A DNA stretch of 64,000 nt from an uncultured Chloracidobacterium sp. (GTDB lineage Bacteria; Acidobacteriota; Blastocatellia; Pyrinomonadales; Pyrinomonadaceae): the NCBI GenBank assembly GCA_936914845.1, contig CAKZGE010000008.1, forward strand, positions 62,001 through 126,000. Direction: 5' to 3'. The translations under genes and the position numbers were made by a program. The notes under the pieces were generated by a model, which was not told the origin of the DNA, searched no databases, and saw nothing but the letters and a program-made list of their open reading frames with translations. Shown here piece by piece: positions 1-9,900 of this stretch (the first letter of the stretch is position 1; each line of letters starts with the position of its first letter).

Positions 1-91
1 GTTCACGCAGCCGCGGCGTTTTACCTCCAAGATTATTAGTGTAGATCTTTGGCGAATGCCTTATTAAGTGTATTGCCTCTTGAAACCGGTT

Positions 92-1666
92 TCAAGCACG
101 GGGAAATGATGTCTCGTTCGAAATGGTCGGCGAAGACCCGATCTCTCCATCCAGCTTTTGGATCGAATGTACCCGCCATTCTTCGTGCGGTTCCGGAAAA
201 TCACTGCGAAAATGTCCGCCGCGAGATTCTTCGCGCCACAATGCCGCCCTCGCCACCAGCAATGCCAGCGTCACGAAATTTCGGGACGAGGTGCCAAGAT
301 CCGCTGCCGCTATCTGTTCAAATTCCCTGACCGCCCGTTTCAATGAGGCCTTGTCACGAATGATGCCGACGCGGTCCCACATCACTCTTTTGACCCTTTT
401 CCTAACCGCGGTCGCTATTCCCTGTTCCTTTTTCATCCCGGCCTGGCCGCCATCGTCTCGATAGGATATTGGCTCAAGGGCATCGGCCACCGCCGCAGCG
501 CCCGCCCGGGCCCCGAAAACAAGGCCTTCGAGCAGCGAATTAGAAGCCAGCCGATTCGCTCCGTGAACTCCGGTACAGGCCACTTCGCCCGCTGCGTAAA
601 GGCCCGCTACGGTCGTTCGTCCATGCAGGTCGGTACGAACACCGCCCATGCAATAATGCGACGCCGGTGAAACAGGGAGCATATCTTTTGCAATGTCCAA
701 ACCGTAGTGCTTGCAGGTTTCGTAAATGGTCGGAAAGCGGTGTCTCAAAAAATCCTCGTCGAGCGCGGTCATATCCAGATAGACGGTTCGCGTTCCGGTG
801 CGGCGCATTTCGGCTACGATCGACCGCGAAACAATGTCACGCGGAGCCAGTTCCAACCGTTCATCGTACCTTTCCATGAATCTTTCGCCCGCCGCGTTGC
901 GCAAAATGCCGCCTTCGCCGCGCATTGCCTCACTTAACAGAAAACGCGGAGCATTTTCTAGATTCAGTGCTGTCGGGTGAAACTGTATGAATTCCATATC
1001 CGCCATTTCAGCACCGGCGAAATATGCCATCGCCATGCCATCGCCCGTGGCAACCGGAGGATTGGTCGTGTGTAGAAAAAGCTGTCCGGCACCGCCGGTA
1101 CACATAACCACCGCCTTTGCGTAAATGTCCCGCGGCGCACGCAATATCGGATCAAGAAAACGCACGCCCACGCATCGGCCGTCCACCGTCAGAAGCTGCT
1201 CGGTATTGGCAAAAGGCACCAAATTTATTGAACGCTCAACTCGCGCCCGTGCGATCAGTGATCGAACGATCTCTTTTCCGGTCGAATCGCCGTGTGCATG
1301 CACTATCCGCCGCCGCGAATGGGCGGCTTCCTGTGTAAAGACCAGCTTGCCGCCGTCACGGTCAAATTCTGTTCCCCATTCGATCAGCTGCTTGATATAA
1401 CGTGTGCCTTCGGTAACAAGCGTTTCCACCGCCGCCTCATCGCAGAGCCCCGCACCGGCGATCAAGGTGTCTTCTTCATGCAGTTCGGCCTTGTCGTCGT
1501 CCGAAAGCACTACGGCCACGCCGCCCTGAGCATATTCGGTATTTGATTCGCTCGCCTTGTCTTTGGTCAGAACCGTCACGCGGGCACCCGATCCGGCCAG
1601 TTCGATAGAAGCACGCAGACCGGCCACACCGCTGCCGATCACTACAAAATCCGTCTCGCGATACAT
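92..1666 (-). CDS. nadB: L-aspartate oxidase NadB
   Basis: Flavoenzyme that oxidises L-aspartate to iminoaspartate, the first step of de novo NAD synthesis, in the cytoplasm. The 524-residue product has the FAD-binding GSGVAG motif at residues 11-16, the FHPTAL substrate-site motif of the succinate dehydrogenase/aspartate oxidase family, and an ASNSLLEGLVFG block typical of NadB. Length is normal for NadB (about 510-540). SdhA/FrdA is less likely because the C-terminal half is short and no iron-sulfur subunit gene is adjacent. nadA and nadC are not seen here, so the pathway genes are not clustered in this window. Downstream (positions 1-91) no further gene is visible. Confidence 0.93.
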   Translation of the reverse strand: MYRETDFVVIGSGVAGLRASIELAGSGARVTVLTKDKASESNTEYAQGGVAVVLSDDDKAELHEEDTLIAGAGLCDEAAVETLVTEGTRYIKQLIEWGTEFDRDGGKLVFTQEAAHSRRRIVHAHGDSTGKEIVRSLIARARVERSINLVPFANTEQLLTVDGRCVGVRFLDPILRAPRDIYAKAVVMCTGGAGQLFLHTTNPPVATGDGMAMAYFAGAEMADMEFIQFHPTALNLENAPRFLLSEAMRGEGGILRNAAGERFMERYDERLELAPRDIVSRSIVAEMRRTGTRTVYLDMTALDEDFLRHRFPTIYETCKHYGLDIAKDMLPVSPASHYCMGGVRTDLHGRTTVAGLYAAGEVACTGVHGANRLASNSLLEGLVFGARAGAAAVADALEPISYRDDGGQAGMKKEQGIATAVRKRVKRVMWDRVGIIRDKASLKRAVREFEQIAAADLGTSSRNFVTLALLVARAALWREESRGGHFRSDFPEPHEEWRVHSIQKLDGEIGSSPTISNETSFPRA

Positions 1667-1716
1667 TAAGAAAAATTTAACAGATTCTCGCCAAAAGGTT
1701 AATGCAAATAGCGAAT

Positions 1717-1744
1717 GCCGGCAAAAGGATATCCCTTTCCCGGC
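1717..1744 (-). terminator. Imperfect hairpin downstream of the prolyl oligopeptidase gene
   Basis: A 28-nt imperfect inverted repeat (GCCGG outer arms, A/T-rich inner arms, two mismatches) lies between the oligopeptidase stop and the nadB start. There is no clear T-tract, so it is only a weak terminator candidate for the minus-strand gene above it. Confidence 0.3.
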
Positions 1745-1775
1745 AATCGCAGCGTAAAGCAGATCAGGCTCTTAT

Positions 1776-3893
1776 CTATTTATTGATACCCACTTGGTTC
1801 AACGCCCATGCATAGTCGAAAGCCACTTCTTTCAGACGGTCATACCGCCCCGAAGCACCACCATGGCCGGCAGACATATTCGTTTTCAGCAGGAGCTGAT
1901 TGTCATCCGTCTTCGTTGCCCGCATCTTGGCCGCATATTTGGCGCCTTCCCAATACAATACTTGACTGTCGTAAAGCGATATCTCGATCAACATGTTCGG
2001 ATATTTTTGGGCTTTTATGTTGTCATACGGCGAATATTGCACCATATAATCCCAAGCTTCTTTTTCGTTCGGATTTCCCCATTCGATCCATTCGCCGGTC
2101 GTCAGCGGCAGCGTATCGTCGATCATCGTATTCATCACATCAACGAACGGCACCTGGACGATCGCCGCATGAAACGTTTCGGGCGACATGTTCATCACTG
2201 CACCCATCAACAAACCGCCGGCCGAGCCGCCCTGGATCACCAATCGGTCCGAAGCCGTATATTTGTTCTCCACCAGCCATTTCGCCGAATCAACAAAATC
2301 GTAAAACGTGTTCAATTTTTTGAACATTCGCCCGTCTTGCCGCCATTTTTCACCCAGCTCGCTGCCGCCGCGGATGTGTGCTATCGCATATGTCATACCG
2401 CGATCGACCAAACTCAAGCGGGCGGTTGAAAAATTCGGCGTCATTGAATATCCGTAGGAACCATAGGCATAAAGCAGCATCGGCGAAGTGCCGTCCAGCT
2501 TGGTACCTTTTTTCATCATTATCGAGATCGGCACTTTGACACCGTCGCGGGCCGTCGCCCACAAACGCTTTGTTTCGTATTTCGATTTGTCGTAGCCGCT
2601 CGGTATTTCCTGCTGCTTCAGCAATTCTGATCTTTTCGTTTTGAAATTGTATTCGTAGGTCGATGCCGGAGTGATCATCGAAGAATAGTTGTACCGGACA
2701 ACCGGCGTATCGAATTCTTCGTTGGCGCCGAGATTCATCGTATAGACCTCTTCATCCGTCGGTATCCGCACATCAGCCTGCCGCGTTCGCAGGTCTTTGA
2801 CACGCAGATATTCCAAGCCGTTCTCGACCTCTGAGACCACAGCATGGTCTTTGAACATCGTAATGCCTTCGATCTTGACCGCCGGGTTGTGCGGCACATA
2901 ATCTTTCCAATTCTTTTCCGAAGGGTCGCTAACCGGTGCTTTGACAACCTTGAAATTTTCGGCATTCTTATTCGTGACGATATAAAAATCGTTGCCCGAA
3001 TGGCTTACGGCATACTCGTGGTCCTTCTGTCGCGGCACGATCACCTTAAACTCTGCCATCGGCTGGTCTGACGGAATGAACCGGTATTCTTGCATCGTCG
3101 CCGCATGAGCTCCGATCATGATCATTTTGCCATCCAGCGTTTTGCCGACTCCGACCCCGAACAGCGGATCCTTTTCTTCATAGATCAGCTCATTTTTATC
3201 GCTTCCGAGCGTGTGCCGCCAAACTTTGTCGGAGCGCTTGTCCTCCGCATCTTCGGTAGCGACAAAGAGTGTCTTGTTATCGGCGGCCCAGGCGATGCTG
3301 GTGGTGCGTTCGATCTCGTCCGAAAGCACCTTTCCGGTTTGGAGGTCTTTTATGTGAAGCGTGTATTGCCGATAGCCGGTCGTATCCGTCGTATAAGCCA
3401 GCAGGTTGCCGTCATCCGTTACGTCTGTGTCACCGATCGCAAAATACTTTTGCCCTTTGGCCATTTCATTCAGATCGAGCAATACCTTCGCATCTTTTCC
3501 GTCGCGCTTCGTGCTTCGCATCAAAACCGGATATTGCTTGCCTTCTTCCGTCTTATTGAAATACCAGAAAGAACCCTTTTTGTATGGGACGGTCGTATCA
3601 GATTGCTTGATACGGCCGAGCATTTCGTTGTACAAAGCCGTTTCAAGCGGCTTTTGCTTGGCCGTCATCGCCTCGGTATATGCGTTTTCTTCCTCGAGAT
3701 ATTTGATGACCTCAGGGCCCCGCGGTTCATTTCGGTCACGCAGCCAGGCATAGTTGTCCACGATCTCGTAACCATGGATCTTCAAAACTTTCGGTTCTTT
3801 TTTGGCAACAGGTGGTTTCATATTCGTTTGTCCGGCGGCGGTGCCGGCGACTGCGAAAGCAGCCATCATAAAGGCGGTAATGATTCGCTTCAT
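1776..3893 (-). CDS. Exported prolyl oligopeptidase, family S9A
   Basis: Serine peptidase cleaving short proline-containing peptides. The 705-residue protein starts with a signal peptide (hydrophobic residues about 5-21, followed by AAGQ), so it probably acts in the periplasm. An N-terminal seven-bladed propeller (about 30-430) is followed by an alpha/beta-hydrolase domain. The nucleophile is Ser557 in GGSAGG, with Asp in SLYDSQ and His in SAGHGG completing the triad. The length matches S9A enzymes plus a signal peptide. An AGGAG ribosome-binding site sits 6 nt before the ATG, supporting this start. It is a single-gene unit between nadB and prpE. PtrB-like oligopeptidase B is the closest alternative. 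Confidence 0.9.
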   Translation of the reverse strand: MKRIITAFMMAAFAVAGTAAGQTNMKPPVAKKEPKVLKIHGYEIVDNYAWLRDRNEPRGPEVIKYLEEENAYTEAMTAKQKPLETALYNEMLGRIKQSDTTVPYKKGSFWYFNKTEEGKQYPVLMRSTKRDGKDAKVLLDLNEMAKGQKYFAIGDTDVTDDGNLLAYTTDTTGYRQYTLHIKDLQTGKVLSDEIERTTSIAWAADNKTLFVATEDAEDKRSDKVWRHTLGSDKNELIYEEKDPLFGVGVGKTLDGKMIMIGAHAATMQEYRFIPSDQPMAEFKVIVPRQKDHEYAVSHSGNDFYIVTNKNAENFKVVKAPVSDPSEKNWKDYVPHNPAVKIEGITMFKDHAVVSEVENGLEYLRVKDLRTRQADVRIPTDEEVYTMNLGANEEFDTPVVRYNYSSMITPASTYEYNFKTKRSELLKQQEIPSGYDKSKYETKRLWATARDGVKVPISIMMKKGTKLDGTSPMLLYAYGSYGYSMTPNFSTARLSLVDRGMTYAIAHIRGGSELGEKWRQDGRMFKKLNTFYDFVDSAKWLVENKYTASDRLVIQGGSAGGLLMGAVMNMSPETFHAAIVQVPFVDVMNTMIDDTLPLTTGEWIEWGNPNEKEAWDYMVQYSPYDNIKAQKYPNMLIEISLYDSQVLYWEGAKYAAKMRATKTDDNQLLLKTNMSAGHGGASGRYDRLKEVAFDYAWALNQVGINK

Positions 3894-3967
3894 ATTTGCT
3901 CCTGGTCAATATTATTGTTCGGACCTTTATTTTACGAAACAGCCGCCGGACGGGTTTCGAGATCTGG

Positions 3968-5871
3968 CTATGGACGTTCGAACGCCGCCCCGACCTTTCG
4001 CCGCCTAAGTGTTTCGCTGACGATCTCCAGCGATCCCGGGTCATCTATTGTCGAGGGTATCGCGTATTCCGACCCGTCCGCGATCTGCCGGATGGTCTTT
4101 CGCAATATTTTGCCGGAGCGCGTTTTGGGTAGTTGCCGAACGACAACGACATTTTTAAAAAAAGCGATTGCTCCAATCTCTTCGCGAATTCGGGCGATCA
4201 ACTGTTCTTCAACTGCCCCTTCGGTAATATTCGCTCCGTCCTTTAGCACGACCAATGCGATGGGCCGCTGGCCGCGATAGCTATCCGCGATGCCGACCAC
4301 CGCACATTCGGCAACCGATTCGTGCCCGGCTACAATTTCTTCCATCGCACCGGTGCTGAGCCGGTGTCCCGCTACATTGATCACATCATCGACGCGGCCC
4401 ATGATATAAAAATATCCGTCCTCGTCCTTATAACCGCCGTCGCCCGTCAGATAATAGCCGTCAAATCTTTCCAGATAGCTTTTATAGAACCTGACCGGCG
4501 TTTTCCACAACGTCGGCAAACACCCCGGCGGCAGAGGCAGCTTTACGGCGACATATCCTTCGCGTCCGTGGCCGAGTTCGTCGCCCTCTTCCGATAAGAT
4601 CGCCGTCTCGTATCCGCATATCGGCAACCCGGCCGATCCGCTTTTCGCCGGCAACATTTCGATCCCGGCCATAATACCGATCATCGGCCAGCCGCTTTCG
4701 GTCTGCCACCAATGGTCGATCACCGGACGCTGTAAATTATCGGAGATCCAATAATAGGTGCTTGGGTCGCAGCGTTCGCCCGCCAGAAAGAGTGTTTTCA
4801 GCGACGAAAGATCGTATTTCGCAAGTTCCACCGCCTCCGGGTCCTCTTTTCTGATTGCCCTGATCGCCGTCGGCGCGGTAAAAAACACCCTCACCCCGTG
4901 CTGTTCGATGACACGAAAAAAAGCTCCGGCATCGGGCGTGCGAACAGGCTTTCCTTCATATAGCACCGTCGTTGATCCGTTGATAAGCGGCCCGTAAACG
5001 ATATACGAATGTCCGACGACCCAGCCGACGTCGCTGGCCGCCCAAAACACCTCGCCCGGCGCAACATCGTAGATCTTTCTCATCGAATATTTCATCGCCA
5101 CGGCGTGGCCGCCGTTGTCGCGGACGATCCCTTTCGGCCGTCCCGTAGTTCCTGATGTATAAAGAATATAAAGCGGATGCCACGCCGGCACCGGCACCGC
5201 GTCAACCTCATCGGCCCCATTTTCCAGCTCGATGAAATCATATGAGGCCTCGGGTACCGGCGAAGTTCTTTCTTCGCTCCGCCAAAAAATAACGGACGCA
5301 TCCGGCTTAAAACTTGAAATGCTGATCGCCTGGTGCACCAGCGGCAAATATTCGATCCGTTTTTCGACCTCGATGCCAAACGATGCGGTGATCAAAAGCT
5401 TTGGCTCGGCATCCTCGATCCTAAGCGCCAGCTCATGCGGGGCAAAACCGCCAAAAACGACCGAATGGATGGCCCCGATCCGTGCGCAGGCCAGCATCGC
5501 GATGACTGCTTCGGGAACCATCGGCATATAAATGATCACGCGGTCGCCAAACTCCACGCCAAGCGAACGAAGCCCGCCCGCTATTTTGCCGTCCGCTGTT
5601 TTAATTCGCCATAGCTGAATTTCGCCGTCGTGCCGGTAACCGGGGAATCATAGATGAGCGCCGTTTCTTCGCCGCGGCCGTTCGCTATATGATGATCAAG
5701 GCATAGATACGACGTATTTAGTTCGCCGCCCTCAAACCACCGGTAAAAAAGGTTTTCATCTTTTGAAAGTGTCTTGGCAGGAGGTGTAAACCAATGAATG
5801 TCCGCAGCGGCCTGTGTCCAAAAACTTTCGCGGTCCTCTATCGACTGCCTGAATGTTTCAGCATAGCTCAT
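3968..5871 (-). pseudogene. prpE: Propionyl-CoA synthetase, interrupted by a single-base frameshift
   Basis: Acyl-CoA synthetase of the Acs/PrpE type (propionate + ATP + CoA to propionyl-CoA). Reading starts at 5871 and gives 96 residues of the PrpE-like N-terminal domain, ending at TAG 5583-5581. The protein then continues in another frame (IAGGLRSLGVEFGD...) to 3968. Aligning the two parts needs one extra A in the AAAA run at the junction, so the gene looks like a one-base deletion in a homopolymer. The second part is intact: YTSGTTGRPKG P-loop, the WQTESGWP motif, the DDVINVAGHRL hinge and the LPKTRSGK lysine near the end. Total length would be about 633 residues, normal for PrpE. It may be a genuine pseudogene, a sequencing or assembly error, or ribosomal slippage on the A-run; the otherwise perfect conservation favours error or recent mutation. 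Confidence 0.85.
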
Positions 5872-6035
5872 AGTTTCTGATCTCCGTCGGGTTCCGGCTG
5901 TTTTTTCTGCAAACCGGCCGACCGGCTTTATTGCGGCATCGACTGTCGCCTCTATGAATCGGCCGTTGCACGTTTTATTTACATTTTAGAATACTATGAC
6001 ACAGATGGCTCGCAAAAAAAGATCTCTGCCGGGGA

Positions 6036-7004
6036 TCACCGGCCGCTGGCCATAAACCGCCACGCCGAACTTATTATATCTTCGATGGATGTATGCTCCG
6101 GCCGCCAACCTAGCAATCTCCCGGCCAGCCGAGCATCGGCGATCAGCCGCGAAGGGTCACCCGCGCGCCGCGGCTGCATTCGAACTTCGATCGGCAAACC
6201 CGTTACGCTGCGAGCGGCCTCGATGATCTCGAGAACCGAGAAACCGGTCCCGTTTCCTAGATTGACGCGGGCCGAATCACCGCCTGCTTCCAAATGACCT
6301 AGCGCTTTAATGTGAGCATTCGCCAGGTCCGAGACGTGTATATAATCGCGTATGCAGGTACCGTCGGGGGTATCATAGTCGCCGCCGAATACTGATACAA
6401 ATGGCAGGTCGCCCTTTGCGGCCCGCAACACGTTCGGTATGAGGTGAGTTTCCGGATCATGTCTTTCGCCGTGCGTTTCGGTCGCCCCGGCCGCATTGAA
6501 ATAACGGAGAGCGGCGAAGCGCAGTCCATAAGCCGCATCATACGATTCCATGATCCGTTCGGTCATGAATTTTGACCAGCCGTAAGGATTTACCGGCCAT
6601 TGCGGATGTTTTTCGTCGATCGGAATATATTGAGGGTCGCCATAGCTGGCACAGGTCGAAGAAAAGACGATCTTTCTTACACCGCCTTTAATGAGCGAAT
6701 TAAGCAGCCGATTCGTCTTTACGGTGTTGTTGTCAAAATATTTTGCCGGTTCTGTCACCGATTCGCCCACATAGGCGTAAGCCGCAAAATGGACACAAGC
6801 CGAAACGTCGTATTCTTTGATCAAACGGGCGACGAGAGCTTCATCACCGACATCGCCCTCAAAGAACGGTACGGTCTCATTGACCGCGTCGCGGTGCCCA
6901 TAGACGAGATCGTCGAGCACGACCGGCTTTTCCCCGGCCGCCCGTAATGCTTCCACCGTGACGCTGCCGATATATCCGGCACCTCCGGTAACAAGTATCG
7001 CCAT
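6036..7004 (-). CDS. galE: UDP-glucose 4-epimerase
   Basis: Interconverts UDP-glucose and UDP-galactose, supplying sugars for envelope polysaccharides. The 322-residue protein is an extended short-chain dehydrogenase: NAD-binding GGAGYIG at residues 7-13, SSTCAS at 115-120, and the catalytic Tyr141-x3-Lys145 (YGWSK). The sequence YFDNN just upstream is typical of GalE rather than dTDP-glucose dehydratase. It heads or shares a minus-strand cluster with a cupin and a ROK sugar kinase; the cupin stop lies only 6 nt upstream, so co-transcription is likely. Related epimerases acting on UDP-GlcNAc cannot be excluded. Confidence 0.9.
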   Translation of the reverse strand: MAILVTGGAGYIGSVTVEALRAAGEKPVVLDDLVYGHRDAVNETVPFFEGDVGDEALVARLIKEYDVSACVHFAAYAYVGESVTEPAKYFDNNTVKTNRLLNSLIKGGVRKIVFSSTCASYGDPQYIPIDEKHPQWPVNPYGWSKFMTERIMESYDAAYGLRFAALRYFNAAGATETHGERHDPETHLIPNVLRAAKGDLPFVSVFGGDYDTPDGTCIRDYIHVSDLANAHIKALGHLEAGGDSARVNLGNGTGFSVLEIIEAARSVTGLPIEVRMQPRRAGDPSRLIADARLAGRLLGWRPEHTSIEDIISSAWRFMASGR

Positions 7005-7010
7005 AATGTG

Positions 7011-7376
7011 CTATGCAGCCCGCCCGAAATCGTCCTCCAACCGAACGATATCGTCCTCGCCGAAATAATCACCGATCTGCACTTCGATAAATATCAGCTT
7101 TTCGTCGCCGTTATTAGCCACGCGGTGAGCGGTCTCCAGCGGAATATCGATCGCGTGCCCGGCCAAAACATCCATCTCGACCCCGTCAAGCGTCACCGTT
7201 GCTGTGCCGGTCACAATAAACCAGTGCTCTGCCCGCCGAAAATGTTTTTGATAGCTTAAACGCTTACCCGGCAGAACCTCGATCCGCTTTACCTTGCAAT
7301 CGTCCGCATCGTCCAAAACCGTGTAATTGCCCCACGGACGCTCATCATATCGCTCATTGTCGTTTTCGGTGTTCAT
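7011..7376 (-). CDS. Cupin, mannose-6-phosphate isomerase type II-like
   Basis: A 121-residue single cupin domain closely resembling the C-terminal isomerase half of bifunctional mannose-1-phosphate guanylyltransferase/phosphomannose isomerase. It shows the RPWGNY opening, LPGKRLSYQKHFRRAEHW with the metal-ligand His/Glu pattern, and the IPLETAHRVANNG second cupin motif. The ATG at 7376-7374 is chosen because an upstream in-frame ATG would run into the ROK kinase gene. It lacks the nucleotidyltransferase domain, so it is a stand-alone isomerase-type cupin that probably acts on phosphohexoses. It is packed between the ROK kinase (13 nt gap) and galE, consistent with a sugar-nucleotide operon. 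Confidence 0.8.
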   Translation of the reverse strand: MNTENDNERYDERPWGNYTVLDDADDCKVKRIEVLPGKRLSYQKHFRRAEHWFIVTGTATVTLDGVEMDVLAGHAIDIPLETAHRVANNGDEKLIFIEVQIGDYFGEDDIVRLEDDFGRAA

Positions 7377-7389
7377 CTTTGTCACCCGT

Positions 7390-8322
7390 TCAAAATAAGG
7401 CAAGAGTTCCGTAAAGCCCGCTCTCGCCCCCAAGTTCCGCCGGCAATATCTGGATCTTATCGATCGGGAATATCTTCACATGTTCTTTAACCGCCGTGCG
7501 AAGGCCTGCAAATAGCAGATCACCTGTTAAAGAAACACCGCCGCCGATAATGATCGCCTCCGGCTCGAACATGACGATCAAATTGCCAATACCGATCGCG
7601 AGATAATAGATCGTTTCGTCCCACACCTCTTTCGCTAAAGGGTCGCCGGCTGCCGCCGCTCTAGCTACATCGACCGTCGTTATCGGCGTTCCGCTGACCA
7701 ATTTCAGAGAACTCTCCCTGCCGTTATGCAGTTCCTGTAAAAACCGCTTTGCGATATTGGTTCCGGAACAGATCGCCTCAAGACATCCGCGAGCACCGCA
7801 TCCGCAAACCGGGCCGCCCGGCATCACGGTCATATGGCCGATCTCTCCCGCATTGCCCGTCAAACCGTGAATGATGTTGCCGGAGCTGATTATGCTGCCG
7901 CCGATGCCGGTTGAAATAGTGACATATATGATGTTATTAAAAGCACGGCCGGCTCCGAAGGCTTGTTCGCCGAGGGCGGCCACATTCGCATCATTTTCGA
8001 GCACCACCGGCACACCCGAATACTTCGCTAATGCTTCTACGATCGGAAAATTGTTCCAGCCGGGCAGGTTCGGCGGTGAAAGCACACGGCCATTGGCAAT
8101 ATCGACCGGACCGGCACAACCGACCCCGAATCCGCTCACCTCTGCACCCGCCTCAGCAGCCAATTTCGCCGCACGTTCGGCACAATCCTGCAGTATCCAT
8201 TCCGGCCCCCGGGCGATCTCTGTCGGAAACTTTGTTTTTGCGATGATCCGCCGGTCGGGTGTTGCGATCGCAAGGGCGATCTTTGTGCCGCCGATGTCTA
8301 TGCCGGCGATAACTTCTTTCAT
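7390..8322 (-). CDS. ROK-family sugar kinase (glucokinase-like)
   Basis: ATP-dependent kinase for glucose or a related hexose or N-acetylhexosamine. The 310-residue product has the phosphate-binding DIGGTK at residues 9-14, the catalytic ENDAN (Asp111) and the ROK zinc-binding signature CGCGARGCLE with Cys173, Cys175, Cys180 and His163. There is no N-terminal helix-turn-helix, so it is a kinase, not a ROK repressor. The ATG at 8322 is preferred to an upstream in-frame start because the core fold begins MKEVIAGIDIGGTK. First of a likely kinase-cupin-galE operon; the exact substrate cannot be read from sequence. Confidence 0.88.
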   Translation of the reverse strand: MKEVIAGIDIGGTKIALAIATPDRRIIAKTKFPTEIARGPEWILQDCAERAAKLAAEAGAEVSGFGVGCAGPVDIANGRVLSPPNLPGWNNFPIVEALAKYSGVPVVLENDANVAALGEQAFGAGRAFNNIIYVTISTGIGGSIISSGNIIHGLTGNAGEIGHMTVMPGGPVCGCGARGCLEAICSGTNIAKRFLQELHNGRESSLKLVSGTPITTVDVARAAAAGDPLAKEVWDETIYYLAIGIGNLIVMFEPEAIIIGGGVSLTGDLLFAGLRTAVKEHVKIFPIDKIQILPAELGGESGLYGTLALF

Positions 8323-8404
8323 ATTGAGCGGACTGCAGATCTTTCTGCGTCTAGCAAATAATAGCCCTACATACCTAAAACGCCAAACCGTTTCGTTATA
8401 AGAG

Positions 8405-8432
8405 AAAAGCCCGCTCAAAACAAACGGGCTTT
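8405..8432 (-). terminator. Rho-independent terminator downstream of gltA
   Basis: The arms AAAAGCCCG and CGGGCTTT form a stem with an A-rich loop. On the minus strand it is followed by TTTTCTCTT, so it fits termination of gltA before the ROK kinase gene. Confidence 0.65.
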
Positions 8433-8463
8433 AATCCTATTGAACGCTTGCCGGCGCCCAATT

Positions 8464-9603
8464 CTATCGGTCTTCGATGGGAACGTATTTCAGATCGCGG
8501 GCACCGATATATTCGGCTCGCGGCCTGATCAATTTATTATTCGAATACTGTTCCAGGATATGTCCGGTCCAGCCCGAGATACGGCTTACCGCAAAGATCG
8601 GTGTGTAAAGATCAAGCGGAATGCCCATTAAATAATAGGTCGATGCCGAATAGAAATCGACGTTCGGATACATTCCTTTCTTTTCATTCATCAATTTCTC
8701 GATGCGTTCGGACATTTCGTACCATTTGGTAACACCGGTCTTTTCCGCCATCTTTTTCGAGAATTTTCGAAGCCACGTCGCACGCGGATCCTCTGTTTTA
8801 TAAACAGCGTGGCCGATACCCATGATCTTGCGCTTTTCCGCCAATGCTTTTTCTACGAATTCATCGACCTTATCAAGCGAATCGATCTCGATCAGCATCT
8901 TCATCACATTGGTGTTCGCACCGCCATGCAGCGGTCCCGCCAGAGCAGCGATCCCAGCGGTGACGGCACCGTACATTCCCGCGAGAGTTCCGGCGACGAC
9001 CCGTGTCGTAAATGTCGAAGCATTGAGTTCGTGGTCGGCGTGCAGGATCAATGCGATGTCGAACATACGAGCCTCTTCGGCATCCGGCTTTTCGCCGCGA
9101 AGCATATACAAAAAGTTCTCTGCGATCGAAAGCGTGTCATCCGGCGCAATGATCACTCTGCCGTTGCGAATGCGGTCCCAAGCGGCCGCGATCGTACCGA
9201 TCTGCCCTGTCAGCTTGACGGCCGTGCGCGTTGCCGTTTCGCGATCGGTGCCGTGGCCATCCTTGTCGTAAAAGTCGAGCGAAGAAACGATTGTTCGAAG
9301 CACATCCATCGGGTCGGCATCCTTCGGAATTCGTTCGAGCATTTCCAAGGCCTCGTCCGGAAGGCTGTAATTGGCACGTATCTCTTTCTCCAGATCGTTC
9401 AATTCGGTTGCCGACGGCAAACGTCCGTTCCACAATAAATAAATGACCTCTTCAAAGGTCGAATTCTCTGCCAGGTCGTGTATGTCGTAGCCTTGATAGA
9501 TAAGAATACCTTTTTCGCCATTGACGTCACCGATCGAACTTTGGGCGGCAACCACACCTCTCAAACCCGCGGTTGCTGCATTTGTTTCTGTTGCTGTACT
9601 CAT
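8464..9603 (-). CDS. gltA: Citrate synthase
   Basis: Condenses oxaloacetate and acetyl-CoA to citrate, the entry of the TCA cycle. The 379-residue protein has the family's catalytic residues: HADHELNAS (His188/His191), GPLHGGAN (His226), GIGHAVYK (His265) and the Asp in VDFYSAS. The length matches the short, dimeric, Gram-positive/archaeal-like citrate synthases rather than the 430-residue hexameric GltA of enterobacteria. 2-Methylcitrate synthase is an alternative, and a broken prpE lies 2.6 kb away, but no prpB or prpD is present. Monocistronic, with its own promoter candidate and terminator. Confidence 0.9.
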   Translation of the reverse strand: MSTATETNAATAGLRGVVAAQSSIGDVNGEKGILIYQGYDIHDLAENSTFEEVIYLLWNGRLPSATELNDLEKEIRANYSLPDEALEMLERIPKDADPMDVLRTIVSSLDFYDKDGHGTDRETATRTAVKLTGQIGTIAAAWDRIRNGRVIIAPDDTLSIAENFLYMLRGEKPDAEEARMFDIALILHADHELNASTFTTRVVAGTLAGMYGAVTAGIAALAGPLHGGANTNVMKMLIEIDSLDKVDEFVEKALAEKRKIMGIGHAVYKTEDPRATWLRKFSKKMAEKTGVTKWYEMSERIEKLMNEKKGMYPNVDFYSASTYYLMGIPLDLYTPIFAVSRISGWTGHILEQYSNNKLIRPRAEYIGARDLKYVPIEDR

Positions 9604-9645
9604 TATATAAATTCCCGTAATTTTCTTAATATGATCGCTTCTATA

Positions 9646-9674
9646 AGTTTAACGGAGTGAATTGGCTTAGACAA
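9646..9674 (-). promoter_or_regulatory. Possible sigma-70 promoter of gltA
   Basis: On the minus strand, TTGTCT and TAAACT are separated by 17 bp, about 43 bp upstream of the gltA ATG. Each hexamer matches the consensus at four of six positions. A weak but correctly placed candidate. Confidence 0.3.
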
Positions 9675-9777
9675 GCGAGGCAACCGAAAAGGCTCGAAAG
9701 ATGGTAAAACCAATAATGTGCCTTTCATGCGCGGCTGCCGAGAGCGGCACTTCTTCGAAGGGCATTTCAACATGCAC

Positions 9778-9809
9778 AAAAAAAGCAGCGTACTGCACAT
9801 GTACGCTGC
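9778..9809 (-). terminator. Rho-independent terminator of the DUF5916 gene
   Basis: A perfect 9-bp stem (GCAGCGTAC / GTACGCTGC) with a 7-nt loop at 9785-9809. On the minus strand it is followed directly by seven T residues (9784-9778). It lies about 90 bp past the stop of the DUF5916 gene, a textbook intrinsic terminator. Confidence 0.85.
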
Positions 9810-9900
9810 ATAGGATTGCTTGAGGAGCAATGAAAACCTGGAAATCTGTTTTCGCTGACTAAACGGACCATCGAATGAGCCGTTTCCTTTTTCAGGACCG

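Noticed and set aside
3090..4280. Long plus-strand open frame (396 codons) opposite the oligopeptidase and prpE genes
   Set aside because: It is antisense to two well-supported enzymes, has no ribosome-binding site and its translation shows no domain; it is a codon-bias shadow.
9603..9830. Small minus-strand ORF upstream of gltA
   Set aside because: It crosses the strong terminator at 9778-9809 and the gltA promoter region and has no ribosome-binding site.
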